Program-made: the position numbers and the translations under genes
DNA from: Oncomelania hupensis
Taxonomy: Eukaryota > Mollusca > Gastropoda > Littorinimorpha > Pomatiopsidae
Direction of reading: 5' to 3'
Length of the DNA: 64,000 nt
Assembly: GCA_036898135.1 (NCBI GenBank)
Contig: CM072514.1
Location: forward strand, 13,218,215-13,282,214
Notes under the pieces: model-generated
What the model saw: the letters and a program-made list of their open reading frames with translations, nothing else
Told to the model about the DNA's origin: nothing
The model's database searches: none
Shown here: one piece after another, positions 34,971-46,800 of the stretch
Layout of the letters: the number at the start of each line of letters is the position of its first letter
Numbering within the stretch: the stretch's first letter is position 1

Positions 34971-36066
34971 GACCAAAAAAATAAAAATAATAAAAATAAA
35001 AATAAAACTTATGTCAATTTTGGACTATTTAAGACTCATCTTGCACAGATTTGCAAAAATCAAGAATGTTGTTTTTGTTTGAGTGATTACATACTGACAT
35101 TGCTATGCATGCAAGTCTAAAATGGACCTATAATGCTCAAGATGCAACCACTTTTAGTACTGAAATGCAGCAACATGTGACCCAGCAATAGAAACAACCT
35201 TTCCATCTCCTTCAAATGCATTAGTTCAGCATTATGAAGGACCATCGCCATCAATGCAATACGCTAGTTTCTAACTAAACCAAAAGGGGAAATGTCATTC
35301 CATTTTGTGAGTATAAAACCTAAATAATGTTAGACTTAAGGAATTAATAAATCAACCTAACACAATTAAGCACATAAATCTTCAACAAAAGCTAAGCCAA
35401 ACTAAAAACGATCTGAATGTCCTCTTTTTTTTTTTTAAATTAAGAAAGAAGCCCAAAGTAAAGATTAACAACAAATTAAACAAACATCAAATTTAAAAAA
35501 AAGAAAAAGTGTACAATAAAACCATGCACAACAGATGAGTTATGCAAAATGATAATGAATGCCCTGCTTCCGTTATTATTTTTTTTATTAATTTGGTGTA
35601 CACCTTGCGTTAACGAGATACAATAGCAACTCCATTCTGGAGTACTCATTCAGGAATGATAGAGCAATAACGCACACGAAGGAAAATAACATTTATACAC
35701 ACACACACACATACACACACATTCACATCCATACAAACTAACCAAGTCTCGTTGATTTTGTTGTTAATAAAAAAAACGAAGGCCACCTTTGTTAGCCTCT
35801 GACCCTCAAAATAATGTTTTTGTCAATGCAAACACTGACAAATGCAGGAGTTTAATGTCAGGTGTCCAGCAACTACACCACAACATCCACAAATTGCTTT
35901 GGACTATGCTTGCGTACATACACACCACAGTAATACCTCATAGCTGTGATCAAGGAATTTTTTATGACAAACTAACTAAGTTAAACTAGCTACATTACCT
36001 AAGAACTAAATTAACCAAGCTATATCTAAATACTAAATTAACCTTGCTATACCTAGTGACTAAATT

Positions 36067-36765
36067 GATTGATTGATTGATTGATTGTTGCTTTAGGTCC
36101 AGCGGACTCTTCCGAGCCAAATCAGGACCGGACAACCCCCGATCCGCATAAAAGATCTGCTGAAACAACCCTAGTGAGAAAACTGAATGCCCTCCACCGG
36201 CCAGTCACTTTACAATAAAGACATCCCACGCAGGGGCGGCTGAGGCTTTACCCCAACTAATCGAACCCCCGGTTACAAAAACAAAATAGAATACAAACAT
36301 CATAAACTATCAACAAAACACATACATATAAAATGCCTATATTGCTAAATAATAACATCATAGGAAGCCCTAGTGACCACCCGGCAGAAAGCGTCCAATA
36401 CTCCCAAGCTGATCCAACAGACCTCATACACAAACAAGGAGTCTTGTCCAGGAAGAGTTTTCAAGAAAAAAGGTAGGTCATTGATCTAGCGAAGAAGAAG
36501 ATAGTATAGCATAGTGATAGGACAGAGCAGGAATGGGAAAGAGCAAATGAGGAAGACAGCGACAGTGGGAATTTAAAGCACTAACTTTCCAGAAAGTGGG
36601 GATGCTATTTATACTGAAACCCCCGGCACTCCAACGGGGGTACTGTTGCCGCAGTGAATCGGTCATGCCTATAAAGGAAAGACAGGTTTTCAACTGGGGC
36701 TTTCACTTTTCCCTTTATAGGTTAGAACAATCTACAGTGGCAAGATTGCTCATGACCCCAAGGGG
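36067..36765 (-). mobile_element. SINE-B copy 5, with an extra 124-bp 5' module
   Basis: A 13-bp duplication TAGTGACTAAATT flanks the whole unit (36054-36066, 36766-36778). The SINE-B body ends at 36641. Positions 36642-36765 are an added module. In minus sense it starts with the palindrome ACCCCTTGGGGT and contains a 10-bp inverted pair CCTATAAAGG/CCTTTATAGG. The tail here is (ATCA)n. Confidence 0.87.
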
Positions 36766-36779
36766 TAGTGACTAAATTA

Positions 36780-39700
36780 ATCAACTAAACATAAAATATG
36801 AACTTTCAAAATTGACCACATGTGAAGCCAGATAATGGCAAAACAAAAACAAGTAGCACGCAAGCTGTTAATAGCGGCACACACAATATACAATCCTTTG
36901 CTAGTAGTAGCTAATGCATGGGCGCATGATGGGGACCAAAGGCCTGCCTGAACAGTGTTGATAGCAAACACTACTATCCATCATTTGTTTCTACACTGTG
37001 CATCTGCACAAGAAAATGAAAATAAAGCCAAACAAGTCGTATGCAGGTTTCCAAATGTTCTCCTATATTCATACCACGCTTCTTCAGGGTCAAATGTTAC
37101 AGCAGACAATAAATCACACACAGTTCAAAAGAGTAAAAAAGGTTCATCTTAGCACTAATTTGAAAACATATCAGCAATAAAACGAATTGACTTCCCAAGG
37201 CCTCTTCTTCACCCCTAAACCATCACACACTCACACATCTCACACTCCACCCCCACACACACGCACAAGATGTACACATATAGAAAAATACCAAGTTACA
37301 TCCACATCAGGTCTGACTTTCTGCTGGTGCTGGGCCCGCCTATGGAAAAACATGACTTCAGCTATCGCTACATGCCTATGTACTGAACAGTAAGACAATA
37401 CAATACACGACTCTGCAATACATCTTTATTGTCCAACTTTCACAATACTTACATAAAAAGTGGAAAATTGCCTTTGGCGTGAGCGCAAAACTTCAAATAA
37501 ATAAATGAACAACACAATGTTCCATGCGTACAACAATCATAGGGTCAGCTGAAAGTATTTTTTATCTCTCTCTCCATTTCTCTAGTCTCTCTCCCTTTTG
37601 CCTCATCTATGCACACACATCCGCATACATATGTACACACACACTGTTGACTAAACCAATGATTAGTGTTGTTAGATTCTCCAACTACCTTGCAGATAAC
37701 TTGTGTTAACGGTGCTGCCTTCGGATGAAACAAAATGCATTGCGATCCTTACAGTAGTAAATTTTTATTGTTGATCGGATTTCATCTCACAGTGATGAGA
37801 GTAGTCCAATAATGGCCCATCACCTGAGCTGGCTAATGTGGTGTCCGTTGTTAGGCCATTACAGGCTGCTCAAGTTACAGCAAAATGTAATCAGAGATAG
37901 CAATTAACATTTCACAATTTAGGAATCACAATACGTTTTGTTTTCAGGCACAGGCAGCACCATTTACTAAAGTTATAACTAATTTTCTGTAGGGAGTTAC
38001 TTTTCCACCCACCTTTCAATACCAACTACGCATGCGTATACAGATTTCCTGTTAGTTGGACTAGACTTTTGGTGGCTGTTGGATGTGTAGAGGTGCAGAT
38101 AGTTGGTTTGAGGAGGTTACCAACTGCATTAACCATGCAAAATCACATCTGTGATCAGCTATACCGGTCTTTTACTTCACGGATTGTTTGAAATGCTGGA
38201 CTAGACCCCAACACAACCAACCAACCAACCAGATTTTTACCAGTGTTAGGTCGATGCAATGGTATGAAAATACATAGTACCCATTTTTCATGATAGCAAT
38301 ATCCAGTAAAATATGTCAAACCAATAAAGTCCATGCAATACTAACGAAAAACACGCAACACCAATAAAAATACACAACCTCAAAAATATTAAAATGTCTT
38401 TTTCAATTACAAAAATCCAAATAACGCCTAAAACAAACCTCTCCTGTTCTACACTCACCCAAGCTTCACTCAATACGCAGTCTGCAAAAAGCAATTGTCA
38501 AACATGACAAACGCAATTCAACCACACAAAGCTCATGCTTTATTATTTGCGCTTAACCATCACAGCACACAACCTGTACTCGATGCCAACCTTGAAAAGG
38601 ATTGCTAAAACTGCAATTTTACTAACTTCACAAAAGATATACGAAAGGTTTTCATTTCAAGCTGATCTGACTACATTTCCCTGTTGGAAGGAGAGGCATT
38701 TGCGAGGGAGACAATCTTGTCAAAGTTCCACCCTAAGGGAGCTGTCGGATGTAAAAACAGGAGCAAAGGGATGTAATTTGCAGCTACCAACCAACATTGA
38801 TTGACATTCGGATGGGAGATCACCCTGTCCAGGTTCGACAGTAATGTCATGATCAGCCGCGTTGATCATGGCAGTGGTTGCTATCATCCATCTGAGTATC
38901 AACCAGGCTTAACGCTCTTCAATGTGAAATATTTGTGGCCTCTGCCAAAGCACCACGCTACTGTGCTGCACCTATAATAAATACTGACGTTGCGTCACCG
39001 TTACTTTGTGCCAACACATGGCCGTTGAAACTCCAGACAACAAATGAAATTTCCCAGTCATTCTTTGGCAGTAGGTTTCACTCATAACCAATGCACACAC
39101 AAACAGCTATCATCATCTACTTTGTGCTTGCATTCTGGCTGTCCACAGCCGCTGTTCACAGTCCGTGACTGGCGCAACAAAATGGGGGATAAAACAATAC
39201 CGAGGTATTACCCTATGCAGACCTATTTTCCATCATTACGGTACCTAGCATTTTACCACTGACAACACTTGCAATGTTCTTTTTGCTGAACACACATCGT
39301 GCCTCTACTGAACTGTGTTAGAATGCTATTAGGTTGTAGAGGTTTGTTAGAACAGCTGTCCTCAAAAGGGACGCTGACCCCAACTGTGTCAGAAGCCGTT
39401 AGAGAGCCTACGCCTACAGGCAGTCTATGCTTGATAGATCTCCCACACTCAGCTAGGGTCAAGGCCACCTGTTCCTAGAAACCAGCATGCTACAATAAAG
39501 TTAACATTCATTCCTTATCTATAAGAATTACTATCAAAACACCAATAACAATTGATAATAAACTGTCTTCATGCAATCATTTAGCTTTACAATGCCGCCA
39601 AACCACTTCATTTTTTTAAATTGGTGGAACATTTTCTGTTCGTTTTTCTATCTGCAGGTTTACAAATCAACTACCACGCACATTCTTACTTTAAAAGCAT

Positions 39701-40155
39701 TCACACCCTAAAAGTAAGCTTATATGCCAACATAGGTTACTGTAAAAACGCCAGATCAACACTGGCAGAAACCAACACACACTCTCCATATTACTAGCAA
39801 TACAAAATTCACTTCAATTCTCGCACACTCCAGAACACACTTTCACTGCAGCTAGAAAACAAGTAACGTTTTGGAAGAACTAAAGCATACGTCTATGACT
39901 GAGCCCAGTTAATGCTATAGCTATCGCTTATCAAGACTGCAATTTATAAAATCACATTCATTATTAAATAGCCACTGAAACTTTCTCCTTAATTTGACAC
40001 TTTTTCCCTTTCTTTATTTCAAACTATGGTGGAAGTTTACAACTAAAAACCACCGACACTGGAAAAAAGGGAAGATAAACACTTTTTGGGTCATTCCTCG
40101 AAGGATTGTGTCAACTAAGAGTTTTGGCCAGACTTTTGTCATCACTCAAGTCTGT
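36780..40155. other. Repeat-poor sequence downstream of IDH3G
   Basis: This is the longest stretch in the window without an obvious repeat, and it lies directly 3' of IDH3G. It may contain a long 3' untranslated region and the possible terminal exon. No exon of another gene was recognised on either strand. Confidence 0.4.
37426..37431 (-). promoter_or_regulatory. Candidate polyadenylation signal AATAAA downstream of IDH3G
   Basis: CTTTATTG on the plus strand reads CAATAAAG in IDH3G sense. It is 3.3 kb past the last exon, and other AATAAA motifs exist nearby, so the assignment is weak. Confidence 0.25.
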
Positions 40156-40156
40156 T

Positions 40157-40159
<3 letters not shown>

Positions 40160-40227
<68 letters not shown>

Positions 40228-40275
40228 TTATTTTATAAAGCGCAAATTCAAAATGAAAGTTTGCTCTAAACGCAT
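40160..40275 (-). repeat. (AAT)n plus inverted SINE 3' end
   Basis: (AAT)n is followed by TTTATTTTATAAAGCGCAAA, the SINE tail in reverse. Confidence 0.7.
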
Positions 40276-40760
40276 TCACACACAAACGCGTGTGCACATT
40301 TAACAAGGAAAAAAGCATACATTTTTTTAAAGAAGACTTTACAGTGTAAACATAAAGATAAATATAGCATACATAATAAAACAATTAAATTTTTTTAGCA
40401 CATTACTTTATAAGACAAGACTACCTATTCTATGTGTTAATAATAACAATAATTCAGTACGCTCCAACCCTATTAAAAGCTGGAAAAGTGGTACAAAAGT
40501 TTGCCAATAGTCAGCAAGATTACATAATCACAGCCACCACCATTTGGAAACTATAAAAACCGAGGATTGATACACATTTGATTATTACACAAAAATAGGT
40601 TTTTAAAAAAAACAGCAACTATTTTTTAAACAACTGGATCTCATCTCTATTTGGCAAAGACTGCAATAAATCTTTATATTTAGCTGATGAAGTATAAATA
40701 TGACGTGTTAAATTCTATTCTCCCTAAGAAAACTGATTATTAACACAAAAATAATCGTAC

Positions 40761-40849
40761 CTAGTTTGTGTCTTGGGTTTGACATCATCAATGATGGCCT
40801 GAATTACCTCGCTGGTTGTCGCTGTGCCTCCAATGTCAGGGGTCTGGAA
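40761..40849 (-). CDS. IDH3G: IDH3G exon 12: C-terminus, end unresolved
   Basis: It encodes [20 protein letters not shown] and DDVKPKTQT, the gamma-type C-terminal signature. At 40760 a GTACGA donor follows ACTAG. If it is used, a short terminal exon lies downstream and was not identified. If not, the frame continues 12 codons to a TAG near 40723. Both give a protein near 390 residues. Confidence 0.9.
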
Positions 40850-43800
40850 CTGTAATAATAAGGATATTTATGTAGCACTTTTTGCTACAAAAACTGGGTC
40901 CAAAGTGCAATTCTCACACATTCACACACTTATCCAATCATATCCTGTCCTGTAACTCCAAGGTCTCCAGGATCACACAAACAACTGCTGCCATGACAAG
41001 GTTGAAGCCCATTAGGAAAGACAGGACCATCAGTCTACATTCCAAGGTAAGGCTGCTGCGCTCCCTTGTCATCTCCATCTTCCTATACGCATGCTAAACA
41101 TGGACCCTCACAGCAGATCACACACTTATCCAATCCTATCCTGTCCTGTAACTCCAAAGTCTCCAGGATCACACAAACAACTGCTGCCATGACAAGGTTG
41201 AAGCCCATTGGGAAAGACAGGACCATCAGTCTACATTCCAAGGTAAGGCTGCTGCGCTCCCTTGTCATCTCCATCTTCCTATACGCATGCTAAACATGGA
41301 CCCTCACAGCAGATCACACACTTATCCAATCCTATCCTGTCCCGTAGCTTGAAGGTCTCCAGGATCACACAAACAACTGCTGTCATGACAAGGTTGAAGC
41401 CCATTGGGAAAGACAGGACCATCAGTCTACATTCCAAGGTAAGGCTGCTGCGCTCTCTTGTCATCTCCATCTTTCTATACGCATGCTAAACATGGACCCT
41501 CACAGCAGATCTACAACGAAGAATAAAAAGCATGGAGATGAGGTGCTACAGAAGACTTCCAGGCATTTCCTATATCCAGCACATCATCAACAACGAAATC
41601 CGACAGACCATAACACGAGCCATTGGACAACACAACGACCTGCTCACAGTGGTGAAGAAACGGAAACTCCGATGGTACACTCACATCACCAGAGTATCAG
41701 GCCTTGCAAAGACCATCCTGCAAGGCACGGTGCAAGGAGGCAAAAGAAGAGGGAGACAGAAAAAGAGATGGGAGGACAACATTCGAGAACGGATTGGCTC
41801 GACACTGAGCGAAGCCATGAGGGTTGCTGAGGACAGAGAAAGATGGAGTACGCTGGTTAAACGATCATCCGTGATTCCCCTACGACCATTGACACAGCAA
41901 TAAAGGTAAGGACTGGCTGGACATAAAGGAGTGTAGCAAATCAGGTAACCCCTCCCACCCTTGTCCACTCACTCACCACCCTCCGCTCTCTGCCCCTTGT
42001 GTTTTGGTGCTCAACGGTGGTTCATCAACTTTTACTAACAACTCAATCAACCAATATTTCATTTTATTGTCTATTCACACAATCAGGTGATATTGGACAT
42101 GAACAAAATACAAGATTTGCTAAGAAACGAAGTCAAATGTAACACGCATGGATTTAAAAAAAAAAACAAGTAAAAAAAAAAACCAAGTCAAATGTAACAT
42201 GCATGGATTTAAAAAAAAACCAAGTCAAATGTAACACGCATGGATATTAAAAAAAAGTTACTTGTAACATGCATGGATTTAAAAACAACAACAAAAACGA
42301 AAACTCAAATCTGGTGGTCTGGTGCAGCAAACCTTGCTACTATATTAAATTTAACTCTTTCCCTGCCAGGCATGTTTCCACGTTTGTGCCAGACATTTCT
42401 CTGGCACCGGAAAGAAAGTTCAGTACCTTAGGCATTTAAGCTACTGTTCTTTCAATAATAGTTGTTAAATAGACATATTTCATATCAAATTAAAGGTAAA
42501 AGAGTGAAGAATAAGAAGAAAAAAAACACAAAAATGTTAATTTGATTATGTTATTGAAATATGTGTTTTGAAAGCATGTTGATCTTTTTGAAATGATAAA
42601 ATAAAATAAAAATATTTCTACATACCACAGTGATAAAAAAAATCTGGAGGAATAATTCCAATCACTGAATCAGCTTCACACACCAGAAAGAAAATTTATT
42701 TAGGATCAAAATACACTTTACAGTTTGAAATTATATTGATTATTAGCAGAGTTTGACACACTGTCGATTGTGCCCATCACAATGCTTAGTAAAATGCACA
42801 AAAAACACTCTAAAAACGAATCAATTTGAAGAAACCACGCGCTTGTCAATCGAGAACGAAAGTAGAAAGAGTTATCTCTCTTTGGTTAAAATAAAACTTG
42901 GATTGGACTGTGCAAAAAAACGGAACGAAACGGAATACTGAAATCGACGATATATCGTCGATTGGCACAAACATGGCGGCTCAGATCGACGATATATCGT
43001 CGATTGGCAGGGAAAGAGTTAATACTTTATTTTAAAATCTCTTGGTCTACATGGACATACAATAAGATCTCCCAATTTAAAGCTGAACTGCATCCATAAA
43101 GAATAACTACCCAAGTTTAGCAACTGCAGACACATACATTATACGGACTATATCTAACCCTGCAGGACTAGGCAACAAACGTTGCTACTATACTCTTTCT
43201 GCCAAGGTTAACATTAGCAACTACAGAAAATTGTCTGTCCACCAACCTGAGGCTGTGAGAGGACGTTGAGAACCGAATCTCGAATCAGGGCTGCGTGATT
43301 GCAGTGGCTGAAAATGACCAACAAATTACAATTTTGCATGAAATACATAACAACAAACAATCAAAACTGACTGCACATAAACACAGTGTTTGACAGCTAC
43401 CCCACCTGCCCACAAAACATGGCTCATTCAGCAACAATGCATCAAAATTATCACAAATGAAATTCCAATCAAATCCAATATAATAATAATAACAATAGAT
43501 GCTATATACATGCTTTTTCTTCCAATCATCGGATAAGTTCAAAACTTGGCGATCTGTACCAACATGCACGCTCTCACAAACAAATCACATGCACATTCAT
43601 CATAGTTTTTAAATAGTTTTAGTTAAATAGTTTTAAATAGTTTTAGCTAAATAGTTTTAAATAGTTTTAGTTAAAAGTTAGTCTGGTTTACAAAAAAAAT
43701 CTTATGAGTTATGTAAGGCTTTTGAATATTGTTTTTATTACTGTCTTATTATTTCTTTTCCCCATGTCCCTAAGCGGTACTTTTTACTTGGGAGTTCTTT

Positions 43801-46800
43801 GTATTATTGCTCCATTATTTATTCTTAATGCTGATGCCCCCCTTTTGCGTGGGTGTGTGCGTATGTGTGTTTGTATGTGTTTCTCTCTTTAAACATGCCT
43901 TTCTATACTTAGATGTGATGTTTATTATTTCTTATGATGTTAAACGTGTTTGATCTCACAATGTTGTACCGTATTGTTCAAATATTTATCCCTGTTAGAC
44001 GTGATGTTGGTATTATTTCTTACATTGTTTAACTGTTTTATCTCATAATGTTTTGCCACAATGTATAGATATTTATCCTTGTGAGAGTATGTGTGGGTGT
44101 ATGCGTGCGATCACTTATAACAAGCTTTAAGTTTGGTTTTGCGCTATAAAAATCTTCTTCTTATTATTATTATTATTATTATTATCACTCCAAACAAAAT
44201 TCTGTACAATTGGACTCATTCTCTAACTGAGCGATCCAACTCATTCTCTATGCAATCCATCTCATTACAACTTATTCTTTGCAATCCAACTCATTTTTTA
44301 TGCAACACAACTCATTTTCTTTGAGATACAACTCATTTTATACTGGAAAACAAACTCTGTGCAAAAATTTCAGATTCATAATCAAATCAGAATCATAGTG
44401 AGCATGACAAGAAAATCTGACCCCAGATAGTCCAGCATGTCACAGCTGGCCAGCAGCACGCCAGTGGGATTGGCGATGTTCTTGCCTTTGATAAAACGGC
44501 CAGAGTTCCTGGTACCCTGCACAAAACAAGGGAAGGTACAGTTCTGCAGTTAGAGATCCTTGGTTAGCAAGCTGTCTGCTCAAGGCTGAGAAACAGACAG
44601 AAGATCACAACCCTGTGTACCCAGTCTTGTGATCAAAATCAAGTCGTCCAGCTTTATCAGCAACATTGTACCACGAGGGTCGCTTTTTATCTAATAAAAG
44701 CGAAAATTGTGGAAATTGTATAAGACTTGTTTGGTTGTTATTTTCATTTTCTTCTTGTAAGGATTGAGACGGGCACGATAGTTACGGACTATTTGTTTTG
44801 CATAGTGTACAATAATAGGGTGTAGCTTTGATTTGATTCTGGTGCTGTTGCTAGAAAAGCTCTGTTTAATGCTGGTTGTTTTCGTCGGTCGACATTGTTG
44901 CAGCAAGATGGAGTATTCTGGAATTATTTGTTTATTATTGATCGAATGTTCCGAGATCTGTCTCGCAATAGCTAGTCATATCTTGTAAATTGTGGAACAT
45001 TCTATGTTGTAGGACAGTGCGTAATTCCAGTGACGAGTTTTACTTCGCTTGGGTGTTGGTTGCGTTATTCTGGAATGTTTCAAACTTTTTTACATTGTTG
45101 AGAGCCTATATAAGTAAAGCACTTGAGAGCCTATATAAGTAAAGCACTTGAGAGCCTATATAAGTAAAGCACTGTCAGATTGCAAAAGGTGATTTTTGGT
45201 AAGCGACCTTGTTGGTGTTTGCTGAATAAGGTTGGAAAACTTCATACAACAACTCCTGCCTTGTTGCTGAGTGAACAGGCTGCGTGGATAACGAATTGGA
45301 GTTACACATATTAAGATTCAAGCATCGGAGCTGAATTGACCATTGACCGTGCAACACTTCTGCTAGACTAATACTGCCAAAGGACCTCAATATTTACAGG
45401 GCCAACACATACTTTTTCCTGCATTGCTGTGCTCTCCCAGAGAAAAGCTACCAACCAAAGCACAAGAAAGGTGACCTGTTAGTGCTGTGGTAGTACGCTG
45501 GTTTCCTAATGCCCAATGAATGGGTGTGAAGCTTATCAGGTCAGGAAGAGTATAAACTGAGGTCTAGTCTGTGCACTCATTCATTCCACAGCATAAACTT
45601 TAAAGATCCTGACACTCATGTCCTAGGCAGGCCAGTGCCAGAAACACTAATACACCCTGCAAGCACTAGGTCCGTTTTCCCCCAACTGTGGTGCTCAGGA
45701 TTGTGCTCAGCTGTCTGGTGTGTCAGACCAGGCGTCTAAGGCAGCAAGGGGGCGCCTTGAGCAGCTTGAGTGAGATCCTGTATGGGCCAGTGTCTTGAGC
45801 AGCTTGAGTGAGATCCTGTATGGGCCAGTGTCTTGAGCAGCTTGAGTGAGATCCTGTATGGGCCAGTGTCTTGAGCAGCTTGAGTGAGATCCTGTATGGG
45901 CCAGTGTTTTGAGCAGCTTGAGTGAGATCCTGTATGGGCCAGTGTTTTAAGCAGCTTGAGATCCTGTATGGGCCAGTGTTTTGAGCAGCTTGAGTGAGAT
46001 CCTGTATGGGCCAGTGTTTTGAGCAGCTTGAGTGAGATCCTGTATAGGCCAGTGTTTTGAGCAGCTTGAGTGAGATCCTGTATGGGCCAGTGTTTTGAGC
46101 AGCTTGAGATCCTGTATGGGCCAGTGTTTTGAGCAGCTTGAGATCCTGTATGGGCCAGTGTTTTGAGCAGCTTGAGTGAGATCCTGTATGGGCCAGTGTT
46201 TTGAGCAGCTTGAGTGAGATCCTGTATGGGCCAGTGTTTTGAGCAGCTTGAGTGAGATCCTGTATGGGCCAGTGTTTTGAGCAGCTTGAGATCCTGTATG
46301 GGCCAGTGTTTTGAGCAGCTTGAGATCCTGTATGGGCCAGTGTTTTGAGCAGCTTGAGTGAGATCCTGTATGGGCCAGTGTCTTGAGCAGCTTGAGTGAG
46401 ATCCTGTATGGGCCAGTGTTTTGAGCAGCTTGAGTGAGATCCTGTATGGGCCAGTGTCTTAAGCAGCTTGAGTGAGATCCTGTATGGGCCAGTGTCTTGA
46501 GCAGCTTGAGTGAGATCCTGTATGGGCCAGTGTTTTGAGCAGCTTGAGTGAGATCCTGTATGGGCCAGTGTCTTGAACAGCTTGAGTGAGATCCTGTATC
46601 GGCCAGCACCTTGAGCAGCTCTTGAGCTGGAAAAGTGCTGTATTTAGAACTATAAAATAAATGCACAGGCACTGTTTTGCTAACAGCACGACCCCTGAGT
46701 TAAAACTGACCCTTACAGAATCACAGTTTTGCTAACAGCATGACCCCCTGGGTTAGAACTGACCTCTAAAGACTCACAGTTTTGCTAACAGCACAACCCC

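Noticed and set aside
45947..46672. A 241-codon minus-strand frame with a 38-residue repeat
   Set aside because: It follows from a 38-bp tandem repeat, which opens all frames over three units. It lies in an IDH3G intron and derives from a SINE.
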